From Meconema thalassinum (Eukaryota; Arthropoda; Insecta; Orthoptera; Tettigoniidae), in the NCBI GenBank assembly GCA_946902985.2, contig OX336399.1, positions 165,150,911 to 165,214,910 of the forward strand: a DNA stretch of 64,000 bases, given 5' to 3'. Shown piece after piece: positions 33,471 to 42,583 of the stretch (the first letter of the stretch is position 1; every line of letters begins with the position of its first letter). Both the position numbers and the translations under genes were made by a program. The notes beneath the pieces were generated by a model that was not told the origin of the DNA, did no database searches, and saw only the letters and a program-made list of their open reading frames with translations.

Positions 33471-34807
33471 TGTAACGTGTTTTTCGAGTTTTTTTTATGC
33501 CACTGGCATAAGTCAGTAGGAAGCCAATCTATATTTATTTACGCGGAAAATTGTTCGGCCAAGAGAATTTTTCATGTTAATTTATTATTATTATTATTAA
33601 GGTATTTTCGGAGCATTTTATAAAAATTATAAGCATACAGATAGGTTTTCTATGTCTTAGAAAACACTATCAAGCAAATTATTACGAACGACAATATCAT
33701 AGAAAATTATGTGATTACGGAATTTTACGGCGTTTCGTCAGTTAGGATATTATGAGAGACATGACTCACTGGAAATTCAGATACGGGCTGATTCTTGTCA
33801 AGAAGTATTACGCAAGCGGGGTTGCAGCGTCAAGAAAGGGCGGATAGTTGGAACGGAAATCGACTTCATCATCCGCGCGCCGTGTGTAATGAGCCAGAGA
33901 AGGGGAAGTAGAGCGAGGGAAGCAGCCAATCAGTGGAGACCACGTAAGCTGGAAGTCGGTACCGAGGTGGGGAGCCGACAGGGGCATATATCGTCCGATG
34001 TTCCGTGGAGTGGGGGACAATCTGTGAACGACTTGACTAGTTCGGTTGGAAGTTTGTGTCGCTCCGATGTTCCGTGGAGTGGAGAACTATCTGTTTAAAA
34101 GTTAACCAGTTTGGTTGTACGAGGGTATGGCTCCGTTGTTAGGACCATAAAGTCACTAAATCTACAAGTATATCATCAAATATCGACGGAGATGACGTCC
34201 AGGAGACTGTGGGAAGCTCACAGCATCATCCAGTACGAGGGAAATGCTTTGGCAATTTCCAGTGGTAAGCGCGAATGACACAGAAGTACGCAATCTCTCG
34301 TTTCTCTTTGATTTAAATTCAGTATTTCAGTAACTTCGTGGCTTGGGAATAAGAATAAAATCAATAATTTATCAGACTCCGTTTTCACGTAATTTTCTAT
34401 CGGTAATATTAAAATCGCAATGCTCCAATTTAAATTTTATACTTATTATTATTATTAATTTTGCAATACATGTTTTATATAATAAATTCATTTCTTTTAC
34501 AATGCAATCTTTGCTTTCAGTAGGTAGCATTAGATATAGACCAATTCCTTCTCCTGATACAATTGTTTGTTGGGTTAATGATCAAATCATACCACGATCT
34601 GAGTGAATAGATTCTTGAAGGTGTTCTACCAGAGCTAGACGTTGTTAAATACAAATTTAGATTTCAACATTGCGTTGAGGTCTTGGCGCCCATTAAAACA
34701 ACATAGCTTAGGCAAAGGAAAACAGTTACATTTATCACCCAACAGTTAGGGGCAGTCAAACCGTTACACTTTGTCGCTACCAACATGGGGCATTAATTAA
34801 CGTTACA
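33471..34807 (+). repeat. 5' LTR of a Ty3/gypsy-type retrotransposon
   Basis: The LTR is 1337 bp. It begins TGTAACG and ends CGTTACA, so TG...CA and a 7-bp inverted repeat are present. A TATA-like CATATAT lies near 33985 and AATAAA lies at 34354-34359. A ~66-bp internal duplication (TCCGATGTTCCGTGGAGTGG at about 33996 and 34062) may hold promoter elements. It is almost identical to the 3' LTR, suggesting recent insertion. Confidence 0.9.
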
Positions 34808-34829
34808 CTTGTCGCCGACAACTTGGGGC
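34684..34829 (+). promoter_or_regulatory. Primer-binding-site-like repeats at the LTR/leader junction
   Basis: TGGCGCCCA lies at 34684-34692. Three ~38-bp repeats follow, each ending in an (A)AC...GGGGC phrase: ATCACCCAACAGTTAGGGGC (34734), GTCGCTACCAACATGGGGC (34773) and GTCGCCGACAACTTGGGGC (34811). The last lies just outside the LTR, where a primer-binding site belongs, and resembles the lysine-tRNA site TGGCGCCCAACGTGGGGC. Confidence 0.5.
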
Positions 34830-34920
34830 TGAAAACCTAATCACATTTGTGGAAGGAGAAGGGTATATATTTCTGTGCCTGTATTTTGGGGGTTATTTGT
34901 CTGTATCAGTGTATATCATT

Positions 34921-36909
34921 ATGGGGGATGAGAAAGAAAGACAGATGAGGTTACGTAGTGGTCATCAACGGGAGAGTGATGATACGAGCAGTATGTCGAG
35001 TGATGGTAGTACCGGGGTAGCGGAGGTAAATCCCGATACTGAAACAGGGAGTGTAGGCGACCAACCAGAATTAAAAACTTTACTTCTCGAGTTCATGTAT
35101 CAGAACAAAGTTAGTAGTGATGCTTTAAATGCTAAACTGGAACAAAACAACGCTAAATTAGAACAAAACAGTAGGGAAAATAAAGAAAGTACAGACGCTT
35201 TAAATGCTAAACTGGAACAAAACAACGCTAAATTAGAACAAAACAGTAGGGAAAATAAAGAAAGTACAGATGCCTTAAACGCCAGATTAGAACAAAACAG
35301 TAGGGAAAATAAAGAAAGTACAGACACTTTAAATGCTAAACTGGAACAAAACAACGCTAAATTAGAACAAAACGGTAGGGAAAATAAAGAAAGTACAGAA
35401 GCTTTAAATAAAAAATTAGAACAGAATAATGCAAAATTAGATAAGAACAACAAGGAAATTAGTGTGAAAATGGAGCAGATTAGAGGAGAAATCAGAGGAG
35501 TAATGGAAGAGAAGGTTAAAGAGATCATTGCAGATGTAGACAAGAAATTAGGAAAAGTACAGGAGTTAGAAATTAGAATCAGTACACAGGCTGAAAATTT
35601 AAAAGAACTAGTGCAACTGGAAACACAGCAGGTCAAAAAGCAATTGGGGGGAGAAATTGACAAGATTCAAGTATCAACTAAAGAGGTTAAGGAACAGCTG
35701 GGGGGTAGAATTGAGAAAGTCCACTCACAAATAGTTGCAGAAGTAAATGATTTAAGAGAGAGTAATAGAGAGAGCATTAGCAAGATTGAGGAGAAACAAG
35801 CAAAGCTATATGATAAAGTAGAAGAATCAGAAGGAAACATTAAATTAACAGTAAACAGTATTGAGAGGAAGGCTGAGGAGAAAATCGCAGAATTAGAGTT
35901 AAAATTAAAAGCTAGGATCAGGCAAGAAAATAGTCAGAATAGGCCAGTTTTTGTGAATAGCACACACAGGGAGGTAGAACTGGGGAAGTTCAGCAATCGA
36001 CAGGGGTGCCCAATGGAGTTCATGAATTCTATAGAAAATAAATTTGGGGAGAGGTTGGAAGATGGTAGTATTGAGTGGTGCCAGGTAGTTGAAATTTTAG
36101 AACAAGTGTTTGTGGGGGAAACGAGGAATTGGTTTGCTGTCTACAGATACAAGTTTACTGATATTAATGACTTTAAAATGAAATTCTGTGAAAAGTTCTG
36201 GAATGAGGTTATTCAGTCGCAGCATCGTGAGGGAGTAGTGTGTGGTAAATATAACCCTAAAGGAAGCTCCACCATGACCGAATACTTTTTAGGGCAGGTA
36301 TTAGTGTGTAAATATCTTGATGGCTTGAAGGAGGAAAGTGATGTGGTGAGGTTGCTACTTAGGCACTTTCCCTATAGGATCAAGGAGGCTGCTTGTATCC
36401 GGAATGTAAAGACTATATCACAAGTAGAAAATTTGTTAAGCACATTTGATGCACTAGGGAGAGGGGGTTATGAGGACAATTTCAATAGGAACCAGGGTAA
36501 TAATAATAATAGGCCTAATGAAGCCAGGCATCAGGAAGTTCAAGGGAACGGTGGCGAAGGGGCCAACGCTCAAAATAGAAATAATAATAATCAGCTAAAT
36601 CAGAACAGAGGAAATGGCTATGGTAATCAGTATCAAGGGAGGAACAATGATTTCAGGGGAAATCAAGGGAGGAACAATGATTACAGGAGAAATCAAGGGA
36701 GAAACAATGATTTGAGGGGAAATCAAGGGAGAAATTATAATGACAATAATTACAACCAGAATAGGGGTCAAGGAAGAGGACAGCCTAGTGGTAGTAATAT
36801 ACCGCCAAACAATGACAACACAGCCCAGAACAACCAGACCAGTTCAGTAGTTAGTAGTACTACGGCCAGCTGTAGCGGTTCTTTAAACGCGAACCAGGCT
36901 GCGAAGTAA
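34921..36909 (+). CDS. gag: gag polyprotein of the LTR retrotransposon
   Basis: The gene encodes 662 residues from MGDEKERQMRLRSGHQ. I chose the ATG at 34921 over the in-frame ATG at 34849, which lies only about 40 bases past the LTR and adds a hydrophobic leader. Residues of about 55-165 contain near-identical 25-residue heptad-like repeats (ALNAKLEQNNAKLEQNSREN), then a long predicted coiled coil. A capsid-like domain follows (FSNRQGCPMEFMNSIENKFG to LLSTFDALGRG). The C-terminus is rich in Asn, Arg and Gly with QGRNND(F/Y/L)RGN repeats. No CCHC zinc knuckle is present. RNA binding probably depends on this basic, disordered tail (inference). Confidence 0.85.
   Translation: MGDEKERQMRLRSGHQRESDDTSSMSSDGSTGVAEVNPDTETGSVGDQPELKTLLLEFMYQNKVSSDALNAKLEQNNAKLEQNSRENKESTDALNAKLEQNNAKLEQNSRENKESTDALNARLEQNSRENKESTDTLNAKLEQNNAKLEQNGRENKESTEALNKKLEQNNAKLDKNNKEISVKMEQIRGEIRGVMEEKVKEIIADVDKKLGKVQELEIRISTQAENLKELVQLETQQVKKQLGGEIDKIQVSTKEVKEQLGGRIEKVHSQIVAEVNDLRESNRESISKIEEKQAKLYDKVEESEGNIKLTVNSIERKAEEKIAELELKLKARIRQENSQNRPVFVNSTHREVELGKFSNRQGCPMEFMNSIENKFGERLEDGSIEWCQVVEILEQVFVGETRNWFAVYRYKFTDINDFKMKFCEKFWNEVIQSQHREGVVCGKYNPKGSSTMTEYFLGQVLVCKYLDGLKEESDVVRLLLRHFPYRIKEAACIRNVKTISQVENLLSTFDALGRGGYEDNFNRNQGNNNNRPNEARHQEVQGNGGEGANAQNRNNNNQLNQNRGNGYGNQYQGRNNDFRGNQGRNNDYRRNQGRNNDLRGNQGRNYNDNNYNQNRGQGRGQPSGSNIPPNNDNTAQNNQTSSVVSSTTASCSGSLNANQAAK
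36882..36888 (+). promoter_or_regulatory. -1 ribosomal frameshift slippery site TTTAAAC
   Basis: The heptamer is in the correct phase (TCT TTA AAC in gag). Slipping back one base opens the pol frame at 36888 (CGC GAA CCA). Gag stops at 36907-36909. A possible stem pairs GCTGC (about 36898) with GTAGC (about 36927). TTTAAAC is among the most efficient known heptamers. Confidence 0.75.
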
Positions 36910-38354
36910 GGTCAGAATCTCAGTCTGTAGCATGCCCTGTCCATACAATTATACAGGAACCCTATGACCTAAATGTAAGAAATGAATTATTACATGAACT
37001 AAATGATGAAGGTATTATTCAGGAAGTGGTTAGTAAGAGCCCCATGGTTAAATTTAACGTGTCCGAGGCGTACACAGATGTTTTAATTGATAGTGGTTGT
37101 ATGAAGAGTTGCATAAGTAGTGCATTTTATGATAAAATGAAAGGAACTGGAGTAAATTTTGAGGAGATGCCAATTAAAAGCACTTTTGTTATCACAGCTG
37201 TTGGGAAGAGGTCTAAAGTAATTTCTAAGCAAGTTTTAGTAGACATTAAAATTAATAATCATGTAGAGAAGCAGATTTGCCTTGTAATTCCAAATTTAGT
37301 ATTCAGTGTTATCTTGGGTTCAGAGTGGCTAAGTAGAGTGTCGGGTAACTTATGTTATGATGTAGGGAGTTTGAAATTTAAATGGGGAGATTCTGAAGTA
37401 GAAGTAGCGTTCAATGACCATATTCAGAGGAGTAGTATTGTAGGTGTGATTTGTACTTTAAATGAGATATCGCCAGCCGCAGAGCGGGGTTCTCCGTGTT
37501 TTGTGGGCAGTGTGATTACGAACGGTAGTCTAAAGGACTCGTTACGTGATGCTGCATTTCAGGGAAATATAGAGGATGAACAGTGTGTTCGGCTCTATGA
37601 TGTGTTATTGTGTAATAGGAGAGTTTTTGAGGATCGCATTGGTATGGCCAATTGCTATACACATTCATTGAACGTTATTGATAGGTCAGTATTCACAGGA
37701 CATAGATATCCTGTACCTTTCGCTTATCAGAGTGCAGTTGAGGCACAAATTAACCAGATGCTTGAAGATGGGATTATTGAGCACTCTAACAGTCCGTATG
37801 TTAATTCTTTGATCACGGTACCCAAGACCGACGGCACAGTTCGTATTTGTTTAGACGCTCGTTTGGTTAACAGTAGAATTAGTTCAGATCAGCTGAAATC
37901 TATGTCAATAGAGGAATTAATGCAAACATTTGAGGGGAAGAAGTATTTCACTTGTGTAGATTTGAGTTCCAGTTTTTGGCAAGTGCCACTTATGTACGAA
38001 GATAGACCATTTACAACTTTTAGTCATAAATATAACCTTTATCAATTTTGTAGAACACCTTATGGGTTAAAGAGTAGTTCAGCAGCTTTAATTAGGGCTT
38101 TAAACATCGCATTAGGGGATGACACAGGAGAGTTTGTAACCATTTACATAGATGATATGGTAATTAGTTCACGCAGTTTTGAGGAGCATCTAGGTCATTT
38201 AGATATAGTTTTTCAGAAGTTAGATCAGGCAGGGTTCACTTTGAAGCTGTCTAAGTCGTCATTCTGTCAGTCAGAAGTGACATTTTTAGGTCATAGAGTG
38301 TCGAGTAGAGGTGTGACACCAGAGGAAAGTAGGGTTAGCATGAGTGGACAGTAG
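36888..38354 (+). CDS. pol: pol: aspartic protease and reverse transcriptase, 3'-truncated
   Basis: The frame overlaps the end of gag and is entered by -1 frameshifting; the GTG at 37026 is not a likely start. The protease motif LIDSGCMKSCIS lies near 37085. A second protease block, VILGSEWLS, follows near 37312. The reverse transcriptase has PVPFAYQSAVEAQINQMLED, KTDGTVRICLDAR, the first catalytic Asp in FTCVDLSSSFWQV, and the catalytic YIDD box near 38146. The C-terminal FLGHRVSSRGVTPEE is typical of Ty3/gypsy. Reading ends abruptly at 38354, where RNase H should follow. Confidence 0.85.
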   Translation, partial: REPGCEVRSESQSVACPVHTIIQEPYDLNVRNELLHELNDEGIIQEVVSKSPMVKFNVSEAYTDVLIDSGCMKSCISSAFYDKMKGTGVNFEEMPIKSTFVITAVGKRSKVISKQVLVDIKINNHVEKQICLVIPNLVFSVILGSEWLSRVSGNLCYDVGSLKFKWGDSEVEVAFNDHIQRSSIVGVICTLNEISPAAERGSPCFVGSVITNGSLKDSLRDAAFQGNIEDEQCVRLYDVLLCNRRVFEDRIGMANCYTHSLNVIDRSVFTGHRYPVPFAYQSAVEAQINQMLEDGIIEHSNSPYVNSLITVPKTDGTVRICLDARLVNSRISSDQLKSMSIEELMQTFEGKKYFTCVDLSSSFWQVPLMYEDRPFTTFSHKYNLYQFCRTPYGLKSSSAALIRALNIALGDDTGEFVTIYIDDMVISSRSFEEHLGHLDIVFQKLDQAGFTLKLSKSSFCQSEVTFLGHRVSSRGVTPEESRVSMSGQ

Positions 38355-38395
38355 CAACAGGGCATCGTTACAGACACTGAGAAATAGGTAGGTAG

Positions 38396-38571
38396 TGCAA
38401 CGTGATGACGTTCATTTAAGGGAGCCACTGGCAAGGTTGGAAGCAGGTGACGCAGAAACATTTATAGTTTCCAAACGTATTGGCAAAACAGCATATGTGC
38501 TGGAGAATAGTGAGGGAAACAGATTATACGGGACGTATAATATACATAGTCTACGAAAGTATGTGTCATAA
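38396..38571 (+). pseudogene. Integrase C-terminal tail, fused by internal deletion
   Basis: In a different frame from pol, the codons give DDVHLREPLARLEAGDAETF, then YVLENSEGN and IHSLRKYVS before TAA. This resembles the last ~60 residues of gypsy integrases. RNase H and the zinc and catalytic domains of integrase are gone, so a deletion of roughly 2 kb lies near 38340-38396. Confidence 0.6.
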
Positions 38572-39634
38572 AGTGAGTGTGTTTAGCTGGCGAGCCAGCC
38601 TATCAAATGAGTAAGTGTGGTATTTGGTGCGTGGGAGGATATGGTCTTCCAGGCAGGCGTATCAGAAGTCACACAGGGGGGTAGTATGTAAGTAAATGAG
38701 AGTTTTTAAGGTACAGGGAAATATGACTGGATTGTCGGATGCTCTTGAGCACTAAAATGTCTCGATACACCAAGGCCAGAATTTGGTAGCGCTGGTGAAC
38801 TCCCATTTGTCTCCTAGAGATGGGTGAGCGCTTGAACAGGGTATTTTTGCTTAAGGCGTCCACGAGACAAAAGATGGGCCATCAGAAGGCGAGACAGTCC
38901 TTCATGAAACTCAACGGCACACGTGATTTCTGTTTACGGCCTCGCCATGTAAGATTTGTAAGTGTGTAATTTAGGTAATTTGTACAATAGTATTATTTGT
39001 GTAGGAGAACTGGTCTGTGTTGAGAACTAGTATTTAGTAGAATATGGTCTACGGGAACTTAACAAGACAGGGCGATTACGGCACAGAAATATTTGGTGTT
39101 ATATGTAATGCGCATTTACTGTTTTTTTTCAGAAGTCAATATTAATTTCATCTTTTATAAAGAGAGATCAAGTATTATGGTCACGATTCGCTGGCACAAT
39201 AGTGTGATCGTGTGCTCAGTAATAAGAGAGATTAAATTTCACCATAAGGAAGGGACCTCCAGTGAAATTAGGAAGTTCTATGGTGATATAAATATATCAG
39301 AACACCTTCAATGCGTGTGATATGACATCATAAATACATAGTGCTCACACATTAATTATGTCTATTTTTCCAACATAGAGAAATTTGAGAGGCGGAAATA
39401 TCCGTGGAACACTCTTCTATATGAAAAACATTGGACTGGTTGCAAAGTGCAATCCATAGTGACAACAAACTTTGACGCAAAGTGCGTAAGGAAAAATTAT
39501 GAGTGTATATATCTGTAATTTAGGGTGATTTCATTTATGTAATATGTATTTTAGATGGGGATTATTAACGTGTCTGGGATAATCGGATAATGGACCGTCG
39601 TCACGGTAAATCATCCGATGATCCGAGGCGAATA
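38572..39634 (+). other. 3' untranslated region of the LTR retrotransposon
   Basis: About 1 kb between the integrase tail and the 3' LTR has no convincing ORF; no env-like gene is present. No clear polypurine tract precedes the 3' LTR; the last bases are GATCCGAGGCGAATA. Confidence 0.55.
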
Positions 39635-40992
39635 TGTAACGTGTTTTTCGAGTTTTTTTTAATGCCACTGGCATAAGTCAGTAGGAAGCCAATCTATATT
39701 TATTTACGCGGCAAATTGTTCGGCCAAGATAATTTTTTATGTTAATTTATTATTATTATTATTAATTTATTATAATTATTATTAAGGTATTTTCGGAGCA
39801 TTTTATAAAAAATATAAGCATACAGATAGGTTTTCTATGTCTTAGAAAACACTATCAAGCAAATTATTACGAACTACAATATCATAGAAAATTATGTGAT
39901 TACGGAATTTTACGGAGTTTCGTCAGTTAGGATATTATGAGAGACATGACTCACTGGAAATTCAGATACGGGCTGATTCTTGTCAAGAAGTATTACGCAA
40001 GCGGGGTTGCAGCGTCAAGAAAAGGCGGATAGTTGGAACGGAAATCGACTTCATCATCCGCGCGCCGTGTGTAATGAGCCAGAGAAGGGGAAGTAGAGCG
40101 TGGGGAGCAGCCAATCAGTGGAGACCACGTAAGCTGGAAGTCGGACCCGAGGTGGGGAGCCGACAGGGGCATATATCGTCCGATGTTCCGTGGAGTGGGG
40201 GACAATCTGTGAAAGACTTGACTAGTTCGGTTGGAAGTGTGTGTCGCTCCGATGTTCCGTGGAGTGGAGAACTATCTGTTTAAAACTTAACCAGTTTGGT
40301 TGTACGAGGGTATGGCTCCGTTGTTAGGACCATAAAGTCACTAAATCTAAAAGTATATCATCAAATATCGACGGAGATGACGACGTCCAGGAGACTGTGG
40401 GAAGCTCACAGCATCATCCAGTACGAGGGAAATGCTTTGGCAATTTCCAGTGGTAAGCACGAATGACACAGAAGTACGCAATCTCTCGCTTCTCTTTGAT
40501 TTAAATTCAGTATTTCAGTAACTTCGTAGCTTGGGAATACGAATAAAATCAATAATTTATCAGACTCCGTTTTCACGTAATTTTCTATCGGTAATATTAA
40601 AATCGCAACGCTCCAATTTAAATTTTATACTTATTATTATTAATTTTGCAATTCTTGTTTTATATAATAAATTCATTTCTTTTACAATGCAATCTTTGCT
40701 TTCAGTAGGTAGCATTAGATATAGACCAATTCCTTCTCTTGATACAATTGTTTGTTGGGTTAATGATCAAATCATACCACGATCTGAGTGAATAGATTCT
40801 TGAAGGTGTTCTACCAGAGCTAGACGTTGTTAAATACAAATTTAGATTTCAACATTGCGTTGAGGTCTTGGCGCCCATTAAAACAACATAGCTTAGGCAA
40901 AGGAAAACAGTTACATTTATCACCCAACAGTTAGGGGCAGTCAAACCGTTACACTTTGTCGCTACCAACATGGGGCATTAATAAACGTTACA
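39635..40992 (+). repeat. 3' LTR
   Basis: The LTR is 1358 bp, TGTAACG to CGTTACA. It differs from the 5' LTR mainly by an expanded ATT-rich stretch near 39745-39785 and scattered single bases. Confidence 0.9.
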
Positions 40993-41039
40993 ATATTTAA
41001 AAAACAATGGCATTACAACATTCACTGAAATGTGCATGA

Positions 41040-42118
41040 TTAGTCAGTATGCAGGATATGTTCAAAATGTCCACCTTCTCGGCGTACAACAGCTTTGAGA
41101 CGAACCTGCATGTCTGTGACCACTCTACGACCCAATATGCCCTCACTCAACCTTCGGAAGGAAGTCACAATGGCCACTTGCAATTACAGTACATGTTCTG
41201 GTTCTTGCGGTAGATTGTCTCCTTCAATTATCCTCACGAGAATAAGTCGCAGGGATTCAAATCGGGGCTATGTGGTGGCCAGATTGAGCAGCTCCGAAAA
41301 CGTTCGAGATATCGATGGGTATCACACAGGGCCCGAAATGTTCAAGCAGTAAGTTCAGAACAACATTTGCTGTGTGCGGGCGATCTCCATCTTGCATACA
41401 CCATTGTGTCTATTGGTAGTCGTGATGCAAAGAGTTGTGGAAGGAAACTGTTTTGCAACATGTCCATGCAATGCGCACTTTTGACTGTGTCATTGAAAAA
41501 GATTGGCCCAATAATTTCATGACTGGAAATCGCAGCCCACACACAAAATTTCACACCATAACTTTCCACTTCGTGCACAATAGTAGGCCGTTTCTTTCGC
41601 CCAAAATCGGACATTCTGTTTGTTCACAGCATCGTTGAGTATGCCTCATCACTGAACCATGTGTTGTGCAGTACGGCATCACCTTCTGTAACAGCCCACG
41701 CAGCAAACTGTACCCGTCGTTGCTTGTCAAGTGCCGTTAGTTTATGACCTGTTGTCATTTTGTAGGGGAATAGGTTAAGCTCAGACTGTAGTATTATCTG
41801 AACTGACCGACGAGAGCTGCCCTGCTGAACACAGGCAGTTCTGGTGGATTTGGAGGGGCTCCGAGCCACAGCCACTCTCACAGCAGCAATATTCTCCGGT
41901 GAGCGGACTGGCTTGAGGCGGGTCCGTTTTCTCTCCAGTATATTGCCTTCTGTTTCAAATTGGCTGGCCAGTCTGTACACAGTCTGCCGGCAGGGAGCCC
42001 ACCGGGTACGGAAATGAACACGAAACCTTTCCCGAGTCCGAATTACACTCTTTGTTTCCGCATAAAACAGCACTGTCTTCACCTTCTGTTCGCGCGTCAG
42101 CTTCCCTTTGTCGGGCAT
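41040..42118 (-). pseudogene. mariner/Tc-type transposase, broken
   Basis: The likely start is MPDKGKLTREQKVKTVLFYA at 42118. The upstream ATG at 42154 adds 12 unlikely residues. A first frame to 41624 carries helix-turn-helix segments, the linker VARSPSKSTR and NTWFSDEAYS (first catalytic Asp). A second frame (41614-41342) continues with VKFCVWAAISSHEIIGPIFF. The second Asp region (normally QQDGAP) reads YARWRSPAH and is altered. The C-terminus (VRLKAVVRREGGHFEHIL) can be followed to about 41040 with more frame breaks. Confidence 0.75.
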
Positions 42119-42394
42119 GCTGTATAACTGGAAGCCGGTACGCATGCACGACATGTGCTGCTCTCTGTCGAATCACACATGAAATAAGGTTTCTGTTCAT
42201 GAAAGGACATGGTTGTAAGCCCAGATTTACACATTTTATAAACCATTTTCGATGTATGACATTTCGTGCGCCACCCTGTAGTTATATTGTAGAACTTTCA
42301 AATTAGTTTGCAGTTGTTCGCTCACATTGTAGTGTCAGTGTTAGTGAGAGGTTTGAAGAATATTAATTCTGTGATTTTTTTAAAAGTGATAATT

Positions 42395-42565
42395 ATGGCT
42401 TCTAAAGTGTAGTGGCAAGAAAAGAAAAGGTTCAGACGAAGGTAGATCATTTCAATATCAGGACTCTTTACTGAAGTAAACAAGAAAGCAGTGTGCTTAA
42501 TTTGCAGTGAAACAGTTACAGTGTTTATGGAGTATAACAAAGTGACATTACGACACCAAACATGA
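42395..42565 (+). pseudogene. hAT transposase N-terminus with BED-type zinc finger
   Basis: The ATG at 42395 begins MASKV and soon meets a stop. A frame from about 42467 reads FTEVNKKAVCLICSETVTVF and then MEYNKVTLRHQ. The CxxC...H pattern is the BED finger of GTF2IRD2-like hAT transposases. The host hAT element is then interrupted by the Helitron-like array. Confidence 0.65.
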
Positions 42566-42583
42566 GTCTTCATTTATAATACA

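Larger units (their letters stand above)
33471..40992 (+). mobile_element. Ty3/gypsy-type LTR retrotransposon with truncated pol
   Basis: The 7.5-kb element has two LTRs, gag, protease and reverse transcriptase, and the tail of integrase. It is flanked by the 4-bp duplication ATAT (33467-33470 and 40993-40996). No env-like gene is seen. RNase H and most of integrase are deleted, so it could move only with help from another element. Confidence 0.88.
33407..42278 (-). mobile_element. mariner/Tc1-superfamily element split by an LTR retrotransposon
   Basis: The ends CAGGGTGGCGCACGAAATGT (33407) and its inverse at 42259-42278 are perfect inverted repeats, each flanked by TA. Removing the LTR retrotransposon and its 4-bp duplication leaves about 1346 bp, the normal size for such an element. 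The transposase is on the minus strand at the right-hand end. Confidence 0.88.

Noticed and set aside
34343..34606. ORF inside the LTR, also at 40531-40791
   Set aside because: It is present in both LTRs simply because they are copies. It has no family motif and overlaps the polyadenylation signal.
35100..35663. 187-codon minus-strand ORF
   Set aside because: It is the antisense of the gag coiled-coil repeats and its serine/leucine/phenylalanine-rich product is an antisense artefact.
39093..39320. env-like gene in the LTR element
   Set aside because: The only frame of note is 75 codons and lacks any signal peptide, membrane anchor or cleavage pattern.
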